Assembly: GCA_003240755.1 (NCBI GenBank)
Contig: QFNF01000031.1
Span: 1 to 38,105 of the forward strand
Direction: 5' to 3'
DNA: 38,105 nt
Source of the DNA: Sphingomonas hengshuiensis
Lineage (GTDB): Bacteria; Pseudomonadota; Alphaproteobacteria; Sphingomonadales; Sphingomonadaceae
The position numbers and the translations under genes were made by a program. The notes beneath the pieces are model-generated. The model was not told the origin of the DNA and did not search any database. It saw only the letters and a program-made list of their open reading frames with translations. Of the stretch, positions 1-8,086 are shown one piece after another. Numbering within the stretch: position 1 is the stretch's first letter; every line of letters starts with the position of its first letter.

Positions 1-425
1 TGGATATGCTCCCATTCCAGGGTCTTGATCGAGGTCGGGGCGGCAGTCAGGTCGGCCTGGGGGTTGCCCTCGACGCGAGCGAACGCCGCCTCGATCTCGT
101 CGGTATTGGCGGGTTTGGTGAGGTAGTTGGTCGCGCCCAGCTTGATCGCTTCCACCGCGGTCGCGATGCTGGCGAAGCCGGTGAGCACGACGATCCGCAT
201 CGCCGGGTCGATCGCCGAGAGCGCCGATACGCATGCCAGCCCCGATGCACCTCCCAGCCGCAGGTCGACCACCGCGTGATCGGGGGCGAAATCGCGCGAC
301 AGTTCCTCCAGCCGCTCGGGGCCGCCCGTCACCTGTACCACATAGCCGCGCCGTTCGAACGAACGGCACAGCGTCCGCGCGAAGGTCGCGTCGTCCTCGA
401 CGATCAGCAGGCGGCGGGTGGTCAT
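1..425 (-). CDS. regA: RegA/ActR/PrrA-type redox response regulator (3' end cut off)
   Basis: This is the N-terminal 141 residues of a response regulator; the C-terminal end lies beyond the left edge. Visible are the acidic pocket (EDD at 10-12), the phosphoacceptor Asp54 in VVDLRLG, the switch Thr in VLTGF and Lys104 in YLTKPAN. The VVDLRLG and GATNYLTKPA signatures, and the TLEWEHI linker start just before the edge, match the RegA/ActR/PrrA family, which has a small Fis-type HTH at its C-terminus. The ATG at 425-423 overlaps the stop of the kinase gene (ATGA), so the two are translationally coupled. In the family, RegB phosphorylates RegA in response to redox state, and RegA then controls respiratory oxidases and other energy genes. 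The location downstream of cyoABCD suggests that this oxidase is a target (inference). Confidence 0.9.
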   Translation of the reverse strand, partial: MTTRRLLIVEDDATFARTLCRSFERRGYVVQVTGGPERLEELSRDFAPDHAVVDLRLGGASGLACVSALSAIDPAMRIVVLTGFASIATAVEAIKLGATNYLTKPANTDEIEAAFARVEGNPQADLTAAPTSIKTLEWEHI

Positions 426-1729
426 CGCATCTTCTCCAGCGCCAGCGAATCGACCGGCAGGACCAGCGTCGTCTCCGCCCCGCCCGAACCGCGGTTCAGC
501 GCCTCGATCGTGCCGCCCAGCGGACGCAGCACGTTGGTGGCAAGATAGAGGCCGAGCCCGGCGCCCTGCCGGTCCTTGCTGGTATTATAGGGTTTGCCGA
601 GGCTGGAGAGGATACGGTCGGAAAAGCCGTTGCCATCGTCGCGTACCGTCAGGCGCAGCATCGCCCCGTCGCGCAACGCGATCAGCACGATGGAGCGCCC
701 GCCAGCCTCCAGGGCATTGTCGAGCAGGTTGGTCAGCGCCTGTGCCAGCGCGCGATCGGCGACGATCGGAATATCGGGGCCCAGCCGATCCTCGAACGCG
801 GCGCGCATCGGATCGGAGCCGCGCCAGCGGTCGAGCGTGTCGGTGAGGAAGGTGCGCAGCGTCGTGCGGGTCGGCGCCTCACCGGTGACTTCACCAGCGG
901 CGAACAGGATGCCGGAGACGATTTCCTTGCACCGCATGACCTCGGCCCGCATGTCGTCGACCTCGGCGACGAAGCGCGGGTCGCGGCGGATCGCCGGTTC
1001 GTTCTTCCAGTCGCCAAGGAGTACCGCGATCGACGACAGCGGTGTACCCAGTTCATGCGCGGCACCGCTGGCGAGCAGGCCCATCCGGACGATATGCTCC
1101 TCCTCGACCGCGCGCTGGTGGAGTTGCGCGACCTTGGTATCGCGGTCGCGCAGATTGGCGGCGATGCGCGTGACGAACGCGACGAGCAGCGTGGCGGCTA
1201 GCACGAAATTGATCCAGTTGCCGATCAGATAGGCATCGGACAGGCTGCTGACATAGGCCGGGGGCAGTTGCAGCGGGCGATGGAAGGGGCCGAGCAGCGC
1301 GAACGCGCCGCTGGTGATCGCGACCAGTGCCCAGCTCGACCAGACCTCCAGCAGGATCGCACCGATCACGACCTGCAACAGATAAAGGGAGACGAACGGA
1401 TTGCGAGCGCCCCCCGACAGATAGAGCTGCGCCGTGAGCGCCGCGACATCGAGCACCAGCGCGGCGAACAACGGCAGGTTGGTATCGCTCCACCGCGACC
1501 GGCGGGCAAGCGTGACGAGGTTGAGCAGTACCAGCCCCGCCAGCACGCTCGCCATCGGCAGCAGCGGCAGGCGGATGCCGAGCAGGCCGTCGACCACGAG
1601 GATCGTGCCGAGCTGCCCGCCGACCGCCAGCCAGCGTAGCTGCACCAGCAGCAGCATGTTGCGCCCGGCACCCTCGGCCGGCGGGGGCAGCGGAGTCGCG
1701 GAAGGGGGGGCGGGTTGCATCGGGCGCAT
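422..1729 (-). CDS. regB: RegB/ActS/PrrB-type redox sensor histidine kinase
   Basis: A 435-residue membrane histidine kinase. The N-terminal half (about 25-190) has about six hydrophobic segments. The sequence GGARNPF at 106-112 matches the GGxxNPF motif that binds quinone in RegB. The H-box ASGAAHELGTP carries the phosphorylated His225. Cys267, in MRCKEI, sits where RegB has its redox-active cysteine. The ATPase domain shows an N-box (NLLDNALEAG) and glycine-rich boxes (DDGNGF, GAGLGLYLA). With both quinone motif and cysteine present, it should sense the quinone pool and cytoplasmic redox state and phosphorylate RegA. Its start lies one base from the SURF1 stop, and its stop overlaps the regA start. 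It may begin at the second Met (residue 4) instead. Confidence 0.92.
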   Translation of the reverse strand: MRPMQPAPPSATPLPPPAEGAGRNMLLLVQLRWLAVGGQLGTILVVDGLLGIRLPLLPMASVLAGLVLLNLVTLARRSRWSDTNLPLFAALVLDVAALTAQLYLSGGARNPFVSLYLLQVVIGAILLEVWSSWALVAITSGAFALLGPFHRPLQLPPAYVSSLSDAYLIGNWINFVLAATLLVAFVTRIAANLRDRDTKVAQLHQRAVEEEHIVRMGLLASGAAHELGTPLSSIAVLLGDWKNEPAIRRDPRFVAEVDDMRAEVMRCKEIVSGILFAAGEVTGEAPTRTTLRTFLTDTLDRWRGSDPMRAAFEDRLGPDIPIVADRALAQALTNLLDNALEAGGRSIVLIALRDGAMLRLTVRDDGNGFSDRILSSLGKPYNTSKDRQGAGLGLYLATNVLRPLGGTIEALNRGSGGAETTLVLPVDSLALEKMR

Positions 1730-1730
1730 G

Positions 1731-2429
1731 CTACGCCGGTGGTTCGCGGCGGGCGACCCACCATGTCATGCCCGCCAGCAGCGCGGCGAGCCCGAACCAC
1801 GTCAGCGCATAGACCAGGTGGCTGTTGCGGAAGGTGACGACCGTGAGCCCGCCGCGCGGCCAGCCATTGCCGGGGGCGGCGGCCGCGTCGATGAAATACG
1901 GGGCGACGCCGGTCAGGCGTCGCCTGGCTGCGATCGCGGCGACGTCGCGCGAATACCAGCGGTCGGCGGCGGGATCGTTGCTGCGCAGGAAGCCGCCTCC
2001 GGGCTCGGTGATGCGCAGCAGCCCGCGGACGGTCACGGTGCCGGTCGGGGCGGCGACCCTGCCACGCCGGGCGGGCGGGACGAAGCCGCGATTGACGAGG
2101 ACGGTGAAGCGCCCGGTATCGAGTGGGGTCAGGACCCAGAAACCGCCGCCGAGTGCGGTTGCGGCCTGGGTATAGGTATCGGCCTGCCGGCGGTAGCGCC
2201 CGGTCGCGACGACGGGACGATATACGTCGTTCTGGCCGATCCCGCTCCATGCGGCGGGGCCCGGGGCGGGAACGGGCGGGGAGCGCAACATCGCCTCGGT
2301 CCGCTGGATCAGGTCCAGCTTCCACGCCCGCCGCTGCAACTGCCACACGCCCAGCCCGACCAGCCCGGCGATGACGCATCCGATCACACAGGCGATCAGG
2401 ATGCGTCGGATCGGCCGGGAGCGGGTCAC
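1731..2429 (-). CDS. SURF1 family oxidase assembly protein
   Basis: A SURF1/Shy1-type protein of about 232 residues with an N-terminal membrane segment (ILIACVIGCVIAGLVGLGVW) followed at once by QLQRRAWK, the family's GxWQLxRxxWK signature. A second hydrophobic segment lies near the C-terminus (LVYALTWFGLAALLAGMTWW). The NRGF motif is visible in the middle. SURF1 proteins help insert haem into haem-copper oxidases. I chose the GTG at 2429-2427, which overlaps the cyoD stop (GTGA). The longer reading from an ATG at 2492 would overlap cyoD by about 67 bases and add a polar leader that does not look like the family. It sits between cyoD and regB in the operon. Confidence 0.9.
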   Translation of the reverse strand: MTRSRPIRRILIACVIGCVIAGLVGLGVWQLQRRAWKLDLIQRTEAMLRSPPVPAPGPAAWSGIGQNDVYRPVVATGRYRRQADTYTQAATALGGGFWVLTPLDTGRFTVLVNRGFVPPARRGRVAAPTGTVTVRGLLRITEPGGGFLRSNDPAADRWYSRDVAAIAARRRLTGVAPYFIDAAAAPGNGWPRGGLTVVTFRNSHLVYALTWFGLAALLAGMTWWVARREPPA

Positions 2430-2812
2430 ATCGCGCTCATGTCCCCGGACATCTGGGGCATCATGTTCAGGTTCATATGGTACATGACCCACAGCGAGCC
2501 GGCCAGGACGATGACCACGAGGATGATGGTGAAGATCAGCGCCATCAGCGTCCAGCCATTCTCCGACTTCGTATTCATGTGCAGGAAGTAGATCATGTGC
2601 ACCACGATCTGCACGATCGCGCAGAGCATGACGATGCCGGCGGTGATGCGGGTATCGGCAAAGGCGTTGGTCATGACGAGCGTGAAGGGAATCGCGGTCA
2701 GCACCACCGACAACAGGAAGCCGATGACATATTCGCGGCGAGAACCGTGCGCAGGCGCATCGCCATGGCCGCCATGGTCGTTTCCGTGCGCGTGATGTGC
2801 GTGGCCGGCCAT
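2426..2812 (-). CDS. cyoD: Cytochrome o ubiquinol oxidase subunit IV (CyoD)
   Basis: A 128-residue small membrane subunit of the bo3-type quinol oxidase. The N-terminal 25 residues are rich in His and Gly (HAHHAHGNDHGGHGDAPAHG). Three hydrophobic helices follow: YVIGFLLSVVLTAIPFTLVM, ITAGIVMLCAIVQIVVHMIYF and LMALIFTIILVVIVLAGSLWV. The HMIYFLHMN stretch is typical of the CyoD/COX4_pro family. The ATG overlaps the last base of the cyoC stop (TAATG). The His-rich head could bind metal such as copper, but that is speculation. The C-terminus is Met-rich (NLNMMPQMSGDMSAM). Confidence 0.93.
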   Translation of the reverse strand: MAGHAHHAHGNDHGGHGDAPAHGSRREYVIGFLLSVVLTAIPFTLVMTNAFADTRITAGIVMLCAIVQIVVHMIYFLHMNTKSENGWTLMALIFTIILVVIVLAGSLWVMYHMNLNMMPQMSGDMSAM

Positions 2813-3441
2813 TACAGCACTCCCAGCAGATAGACGAAGGTGAAGACGCCGATCCAGACGACGTCGAGGAAGTGCCAGAACAGCGACAGGCACATCAGGC
2901 GGCGCATGTTGGCGGCGCCCAGCCCGAACCTGGCGACCTGCACCATCAGCGTCACCAGCCAGATGATGCCGAAGGTGACGTGCAGCCCGTGCGTGCCGAC
3001 CAGCGTGAAGAAGCTGGACAGGAACGCGCTGCGCTGCGGCCCGGCGCCTTCGTGGATCAGATGGCTGAACTCGTACATTTCGATGCCGAGAAAGCACAGG
3101 CCGAACAGGCCGGTGATGGCGAGCCAGCGCAGCGTCGCAGCCTTCTTGCCCCCTTCGGCGGCGATCATGGCAAAGCCGTAGGTGATCGACGAGAACAGCA
3201 GCATCGCGGTGTTGAGCGCGACGAGCGGCAGGTCGAACAGCTCCTTGGCGTCCGGACCGCCCGCGGTGCTGCCCGAATAGACGCCATAGGCCGCGAAGAG
3301 CATGGCGAAGATGAGACAGTCGCTCATCAGGTAGAGCCAGAAGCCGAGCATGGTGCTCGACCCTGCCGCATGCTCATGCTCTTCCGCGAGGTGGTAGGCG
3401 CGTTCGGACGCGCCTGCCGGGACTTGAACCGACGAACTCAT
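2812..3441 (-). CDS. cyoC: Cytochrome o ubiquinol oxidase subunit III (CyoC)
   Basis: A 209-residue membrane protein of the COX3 family in its short, five-helix CyoC form. Visible signatures are [18 protein letters not shown] in the first helix, the EMYEFSHLI region, and [14 protein letters not shown] followed by [20 protein letters not shown] at the end. Subunit III stabilises the catalytic subunit and its proton uptake path. Five bases separate it from cyoB, and its stop overlaps the cyoD start, so the genes form one transcript. The length agrees with E. coli CyoC (204 residues). Confidence 0.95.
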   Translation of the reverse strand: MSSSVQVPAGASERAYHLAEEHEHAAGSSTMLGFWLYLMSDCLIFAMLFAAYGVYSGSTAGGPDAKELFDLPLVALNTAMLLFSSITYGFAMIAAEGGKKAATLRWLAITGLFGLCFLGIEMYEFSHLIHEGAGPQRSAFLSSFFTLVGTHGLHVTFGIIWLVTLMVQVARFGLGAANMRRLMCLSLFWHFLDVVWIGVFTFVYLLGVL

Positions 3442-3446
3442 GATCC

Positions 3447-5447
3447 TTACACCCCCGCGGCCTGGAGGTCGGCGGTGCGCCGCCGCTCCGTCTCGATGAC
3501 TTCCTCGACCGGAATGTGGAAGTCACGGTTGTAGTTGAAGGTGTGGTAGATCGCGACGCCGATCACCGCGACGAACGACAGCGCCGCCAGCCACCAGATG
3601 TACCAGACCATCGCCAGACCGAACACGGTCGACAGGCCGGCCAGCACGATCCCCGCCCAGGTGTTGCTCGGCATGTGGATGGCGGTGAAGCCCTCCGTCG
3701 GCCGGGCGTATTTGTGCTCCTTCATGTCGTACCACGCGTCCATGTCGTGGACGACCGGCGTGAAGGCGAAGTTGTAGTCGGGTGGCGGCGACGAGGTGGC
3801 CCATTCGAGGCTGCGGCCGCCCCACGGATCGCCGGTGAAATCCCGCAGCTTCTCGCGGTTCATGATGCTGACGGCGATCTGCACCAGGAAGGCGGCAATG
3901 CCGACCGCGATGATCGCGGCACCGACAGCGGCGATGACGAACCAGATCTGGAGCGACGGATCGTCGAAGTGGCGCAGGCGGCGGGTGATGCCCATCAGCC
4001 CCAGCACGTAGAGCGGGGTGAACGCGACCCAGAAGCCGACGAACCAGCACCAGAAGCTGACCAGACCCCATTTGCGGTCGAGCTTGAAGCCGAACGCCTT
4101 GGGGAACCAGTAGTTGATGCCGGCGAACATCCCGAACACCACGCCGCCGATGATGACGTTGTGGAAGTGGGCGACGAGGAACAGTGAGTTGTGCAGCACG
4201 AAGTCGGCGGGCGGCACCGCGAGCAGCACGCCGGTCATGCCGCCGATCGTGAAGGTCAGCATGAACGCGATCGCCCACATCATCGGCAGTTCATACCGGA
4301 TACGGCCGCGATACATGGTGAACAGCCAGTTGAAGATCTTCGCCCCCGTCGGGATCGAGATAATCATCGTCGTGATGCCGAAGAACGAATTGACGCTCGC
4401 GCCCGACCCCATGGTGAAGAAATGGTGGAGCCACACCAGATACGACAGGATGGTGATGACCAGCAACGCATAGACCATCGACGTATAGCCGAACAGCCGC
4501 TTGCCCGAGAAGGTCGACACGATTTCCGAGAACACGCCGAATGCCGGCAGGATCAGGATATAGACTTCCGGGTGGCCCCAGATCCAGATCATGTTCACGT
4601 ACATCATCGGGTTGCCGCCCAGCGTGTTCGTGAAGAAATTGGTCCCGACATAGCGGTCGAGCGACAGCAGCGCGAGCACCGCGGTCAGGACCGGGAAGGC
4701 GGCGACGATCAGGATGTTGGTCACGAGCGCCGACCAGGTGAAGATCGGCATCTTCATCAGGCCCATGCCGGGCGCGCGCATCTTGACGATGGTCGCGATC
4801 AGGTTGACGCCGGACAGCAATGTCCCGACGCCGGCCAACTGGAGCGCCCAGATATAATAGTCGACGCCGACGTCGGGCGAATAATCCAAGCCCGACAGCG
4901 GTGCGAACGCCAGCCAGCCGGTGCGGGCGAATTCGCCGACGAACAGGCTGGCCATCACGATCACGACGCCGGATGCGGTCATCCAGAAGCTGAAGTTGTT
5001 GAGGAAGGGGAAGGACACGTCGCGCGCGCCGATCTGGAGCGGGACGATGTAGTTCATCAGCCCCGTCACCAAGGGCATCGCCACGAAGAAGATCATGATG
5101 ACGCCGTGGGCGGTGAACACCTGGTCATAGTGATGCGCGTTCAGGAAACCTTCGTTCTGGCCGAACGCCATCGCCTGCTGCCCGCGCATCATGATCGCAT
5201 CGGCGAAGCCGCGCAGCAGCATGACGATGCCGAGGATCATGTACATGATCCCGATCCGCTTGTGGTCGACGGTGGTGAACCACTCTTTCCAGAGATAGCC
5301 CCACAGCCTGAAATAGGTCAGCGCCGCCAGCACCGCCGCGCCGCCGATGGCGACCACGATGAAGGTCATGACGATGATCGGTTCGTGGATCGGGAAGCTT
5401 TCGATCGTCAGGCGACCGAAGATCAGCTTGGTCAGGGTATCGGACAT
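3447..5447 (-). CDS. cyoB: Cytochrome o ubiquinol oxidase subunit I (CyoB)
   Basis: The 666-residue catalytic subunit of a haem-copper quinol oxidase, close to the 663 residues of E. coli CyoB. Haem and copper ligands are visible: His in [10 protein letters not shown], the cross-linked His-Tyr pair in WGHPEVYI, the HH pair in WLHHFFTMG, and the two His of [11 protein letters not shown]. The quinone-site residues that mark quinol rather than cytochrome c oxidases are also present: Arg and Asp in RGFAD, and His and Gln in HHYDQVF. It reduces oxygen to water with electrons from ubiquinol and pumps protons across the inner membrane. About 15 transmembrane helices are expected. Confidence 0.97.
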   Translation of the reverse strand: MSDTLTKLIFGRLTIESFPIHEPIIVMTFIVVAIGGAAVLAALTYFRLWGYLWKEWFTTVDHKRIGIMYMILGIVMLLRGFADAIMMRGQQAMAFGQNEGFLNAHHYDQVFTAHGVIMIFFVAMPLVTGLMNYIVPLQIGARDVSFPFLNNFSFWMTASGVVIVMASLFVGEFARTGWLAFAPLSGLDYSPDVGVDYYIWALQLAGVGTLLSGVNLIATIVKMRAPGMGLMKMPIFTWSALVTNILIVAAFPVLTAVLALLSLDRYVGTNFFTNTLGGNPMMYVNMIWIWGHPEVYILILPAFGVFSEIVSTFSGKRLFGYTSMVYALLVITILSYLVWLHHFFTMGSGASVNSFFGITTMIISIPTGAKIFNWLFTMYRGRIRYELPMMWAIAFMLTFTIGGMTGVLLAVPPADFVLHNSLFLVAHFHNVIIGGVVFGMFAGINYWFPKAFGFKLDRKWGLVSFWCWFVGFWVAFTPLYVLGLMGITRRLRHFDDPSLQIWFVIAAVGAAIIAVGIAAFLVQIAVSIMNREKLRDFTGDPWGGRSLEWATSSPPPDYNFAFTPVVHDMDAWYDMKEHKYARPTEGFTAIHMPSNTWAGIVLAGLSTVFGLAMVWYIWWLAALSFVAVIGVAIYHTFNYNRDFHIPVEEVIETERRRTADLQAAGV

Positions 5448-5458
5448 GATTGCTTGTC

Positions 5459-6610
5459 TCAGCCTTGCGCCGGAGCGGGGCGGCCCGGCATCGCCCGCGG
5501 TGCGACGCGGGTCATGTTGCGGTTGGCATCGCTGCCGGGGTCGGCGGCGCCGGGTGCGGCCTTCGACCCCTGCGGCGCGTCGCCGCTGCTATGCGGGCTG
5601 ACGCCATAGTCGTCCGGCGCCTGTTCCAGCGCGCCCTTGGTGCGTTCGCCTTCCTGCGGCAGGCGGCTGTTCACGGCCGAACCATGGCCGCCGCCATGCT
5701 GCATGCTTTCGGTCATGCACGGCGTGCCGGGCTTGACGCACATCTGCACCACGCGGGTGAACAGTCCCTGTTCGACCCCGCCAAAGCCCATCGGCGGCAC
5801 CTTTTCACTGGGTTTTTCGAGTTCGAGGTAGCGCGCGGTGTCGAGCCGGTTCGGCATCGCCTTCACGCCCGCGACGAAACGGTCGAAGCCGGCCGCGTCG
5901 GTGCTGGTCGTCTTGAAGTTCATGTAGGAGAAGCCGGCGCCGCTGTAATGCGCCGACATGCCCTCGAAGGTGCCCGGCTTGTTCAGCACCGCGTGCAGCT
6001 TCGTCTCCATGCCGGGCATGGTGTAGATCATGCCGGCCATGGCGGGCACGTAGAAGGTGTTCATCACCGACGATGACGACAGGCGGAAGCGCACCTGCCG
6101 GTCGACCGGCACGACGAGGCGGTTGACGGTGGCGATCCCCTGTTCGGGATAGATGAACAGCCATTTCCAGTCGAGCGAAACGACCTGGATATCCAGCGGC
6201 GCGTCGCGCGGCGTCGCGGTCTTTTCCGCCGAGATGCGATCGATCGGGCGATAGGGGTCGAGCAGGTGCGTGCTGATCCATGTCAGCGCGCCCAGCGCGA
6301 TGACGATCAGCAGCGGACCCGACCAGATGACCAGTTCGAGCGCGGTCGAATGGTCCCAGTCAGGCTTGTACGTCGCCTTGTCGTTGCCCGCGCGATATTT
6401 CCACGCGAACCATATGGTCAGCGCCATGACCGGAATGATGATGAGCAGCATCAGGCCGACCGAGATCATCAGGACGTCGGCCTGCTGGCGCGCGATGTCG
6501 CCGGCGGGATTGAGCACGACCATGTCGCAGCCGCCCAGCAGCGGCACGGCCGCGAGAGGCAGGAGCGAACGCAGTGGCCGGTGCCACGGAAGCGAGCGGG
6601 GCAGGATCAT
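5459..6610 (-). CDS. cyoA: Cytochrome o ubiquinol oxidase subunit II (CyoA)
   Basis: A 383-residue subunit II with a lipoprotein signal (lipobox LLGGC, Cys28) and two transmembrane helices (about 44-65 and 85-108), then a periplasmic cupredoxin domain. The CuA ligands of cytochrome c oxidases are missing: the region reads [14 protein letters not shown], and no CSxxC is found. This fits a quinol oxidase. The sequence [20 protein letters not shown] matches CyoA. The tail after about residue 290 is longer than in E. coli, low in complexity and rich in Pro, Ala and Gly, with two Cys ([11 protein letters not shown]). It is the first gene of the operon; a perfect palindrome lies 34 bases upstream of its ATG. 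Confidence 0.95.
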   Translation of the reverse strand: MILPRSLPWHRPLRSLLPLAAVPLLGGCDMVVLNPAGDIARQQADVLMISVGLMLLIIIPVMALTIWFAWKYRAGNDKATYKPDWDHSTALELVIWSGPLLIVIALGALTWISTHLLDPYRPIDRISAEKTATPRDAPLDIQVVSLDWKWLFIYPEQGIATVNRLVVPVDRQVRFRLSSSSVMNTFYVPAMAGMIYTMPGMETKLHAVLNKPGTFEGMSAHYSGAGFSYMNFKTTSTDAAGFDRFVAGVKAMPNRLDTARYLELEKPSEKVPPMGFGGVEQGLFTRVVQMCVKPGTPCMTESMQHGGGHGSAVNSRLPQEGERTKGALEQAPDDYGVSPHSSGDAPQGSKAAPGAADPGSDANRNMTRVAPRAMPGRPAPAQG

Positions 6611-6643
6611 GGCCGCGCCCTATGCCTGTCGATGCTGCACTGC

Positions 6644-6664
6644 GATAGGACATTTTGTCCTATC
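6644..6664. promoter_or_regulatory. Perfect 21-bp palindrome in the cyoA/MFS divergent promoter region
   Basis: Two 9-base arms, GATAGGACA and TGTCCTATC, flank a TTT centre with no mismatch. The dyad lies 34 bases upstream of the cyoA start and 79 bases upstream of the MFS start. The arms are AT-richer than the surroundings and no T-run follows, so a protein operator is more likely than a terminator. It does not look like the FNR-type (TTGAT-N4-ATCAA) site. Which regulator binds is unknown; a dimeric redox or iron-sulfur sensor, such as an Rrf2-family protein, is one guess. Confidence 0.6.
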
Positions 6665-6671
6665 CCCGCGT

Positions 6672-6700
6672 TTGGTGCATTGCGATAACGGGCGCATATT
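6672..6700 (+). promoter_or_regulatory. Possible sigma70-type promoter for the MFS gene
   Basis: TTGGTG at 6672-6677 and CATATT at 6695-6700 are separated by 17 bases. Each matches the consensus only in part. They lie 44 bases upstream of the MFS ATG and just downstream of the palindrome at 6644-6664. This is a motif reading only, with no transcript evidence. Confidence 0.3.
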
Positions 6701-6743
6701 CAGTCTTACCCGCGCGTCCAATCGCGCAACGCTTGGAGTCCCT

Positions 6744-8078
6744 ATGGCCGAGGCCTTCGTCCATTCCCGCGAGATCGAGGCCGACGCCCGGGCCATCAAC
6801 ACCTCCGATACGCGTGAGGTGAACGTCCAGTCCGAGGAGATCGCGATCGGCGTCATCATCGGGCGTACGTCGGAATTCTTCGACTTCTTCGTGTACGCGA
6901 TCGCATCGGTGATCGTGTTTCCCCAGTTGATGTTCCCCTATGTCGACCGGCTGACGGGTACGCTCTATTCGTTCGCGCTGTTTCCGCTCGCGTTCTTCGC
7001 GCGGCCGTTCGGCACGCTGTTGTTCATGTGGATCGACCGGCGGCATGGCCGCGGGACCAAGTTGACCATCGCGCTGTTCCTGCTCGGCACCGCCACGGTG
7101 GCGATGGGCTTCCTGCCCGGATATGCGCAGGTCGGCGCATGGTCGGCGATCCTGCTGGCCGGTCTGCGCATCCTGCAGGGCATTGCGCTTGGTGGTGCAT
7201 GGGACGGGCTCGCCTCGCTGCTGGCGCTGAACGTGCCGCAGGATCGGCGTGGCTGGTACGCGATGATCCCCCAGCTCGGGGCCCCGCTCGGCCTGATGGT
7301 GGCAAGCGCCCTGTTCGCGTTCTTCACCGCCTATATGAGTGCCGAGGATTTCATCGCCTGGGGCTGGCGCTATCCGTTCTTCGTCGCATTCGCGCTGAAC
7401 GTCGTGGCGCTGTTCGCGCGGCTGCGCATCGTCGTGACGCCCGAATATACCAAGCTGTTCGAGAATCGCGAGTTGAAGGCGTCGCCCGTGCTCTCGACGG
7501 TCGGTCGCGAATGGCGGACGATCGCGATCGGCGCGCTGGTGCCGCTGGCCAGCTTTGCGCTGTTCCACATGGTGACGGTGTTCCCGCTGTCGTGGATCCT
7601 GCTGCGCACCGAGCAGCCGATCGAGCGTTTCCTGTGGATCGAGACCGCCTGCGCCATCTTCTTCATCTTCGCGATCCTCATATCGGGCGTGCTGGCCGAC
7701 CAGGTCGGGCGGCGGACGCTGCTGGGCATCGGCGCGATCGCCATCGCGCTGTTCTCCGGGCTCGCGCCGCTGCTGCTCAACAGCGGTGACGCGGGCGAGA
7801 TCGCGTTCATGATTACCGGCTTCATCCTGCTGGGCCTGTCGTTCGGCCAGTCGTCGGGCACCGTCGCAGCGAACTTCGCCAAGGATTCGCGCTATACCGG
7901 TGCCGCCCTGACATCGGACCTCGCCTGGCTGTTCGGTGCGGGCTTCGCGCCGTTCGTCGCCCTCGCGCTTGCCGACCGGCTGGGACTGTTCGCATCGGGC
8001 CTGTACCTGTTGTCCGGCGCGATCGGCACGCTGGCGGCGCTGGCGCTCAACAAGGAACTGGCACGGCGGCTCGACTGA
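6744..8078 (+). CDS. MFS transporter, metabolite:H+ symporter-like
   Basis: A 444-residue major facilitator superfamily protein with about 12 hydrophobic helices. Family signs are IGRTSEFFDFFVYAIAS in helix 1 (like the GxxxExFDFxxY of the metabolite:H+ symporter, ProP/KgtP-like branch), FFARPFGTLLFMWIDRRHGRG before helix 3 (the loop 2-3 signature), and LADQVGRRTLL in the second half. The substrate cannot be told from sequence; organic acids or compatible solutes are typical of the branch. I chose the ATG at 6744 because GGAG at 6735-6738 lies at good spacing, and the N-terminus from there is normal for the family. It is divergent from cyoA, and the protease gene follows after 8 bases. Confidence 0.85.
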   Translation: MAEAFVHSREIEADARAINTSDTREVNVQSEEIAIGVIIGRTSEFFDFFVYAIASVIVFPQLMFPYVDRLTGTLYSFALFPLAFFARPFGTLLFMWIDRRHGRGTKLTIALFLLGTATVAMGFLPGYAQVGAWSAILLAGLRILQGIALGGAWDGLASLLALNVPQDRRGWYAMIPQLGAPLGLMVASALFAFFTAYMSAEDFIAWGWRYPFFVAFALNVVALFARLRIVVTPEYTKLFENRELKASPVLSTVGREWRTIAIGALVPLASFALFHMVTVFPLSWILLRTEQPIERFLWIETACAIFFIFAILISGVLADQVGRRTLLGIGAIAIALFSGLAPLLLNSGDAGEIAFMITGFILLGLSFGQSSGTVAANFAKDSRYTGAALTSDLAWLFGAGFAPFVALALADRLGLFASGLYLLSGAIGTLAALALNKELARRLD

Positions 8079-8086
8079 GCTTTTCC

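Noticed and set aside
2430..2492. Upstream ATG start for the SURF1 gene
   Set aside because: It would overlap cyoD by about 67 bases and add a charged leader; the GTG overlapping the cyoD stop fits the family better.
4191..5609. Long open frame (472 codons) on the plus strand opposite cyoB and the end of cyoA
   Set aside because: It is antisense to well-supported oxidase genes and its translation is His/Arg/Asp-rich without recognisable domains. Such frames are common in high-GC DNA.
3447..6610. Cytochrome c oxidase (aa3 type) instead of a quinol oxidase
   Set aside because: CyoA lacks the CuA Cys/His ligands, CyoB has the RGFAD and HHYDQ quinol-site residues, and a CyoD subunit is present.
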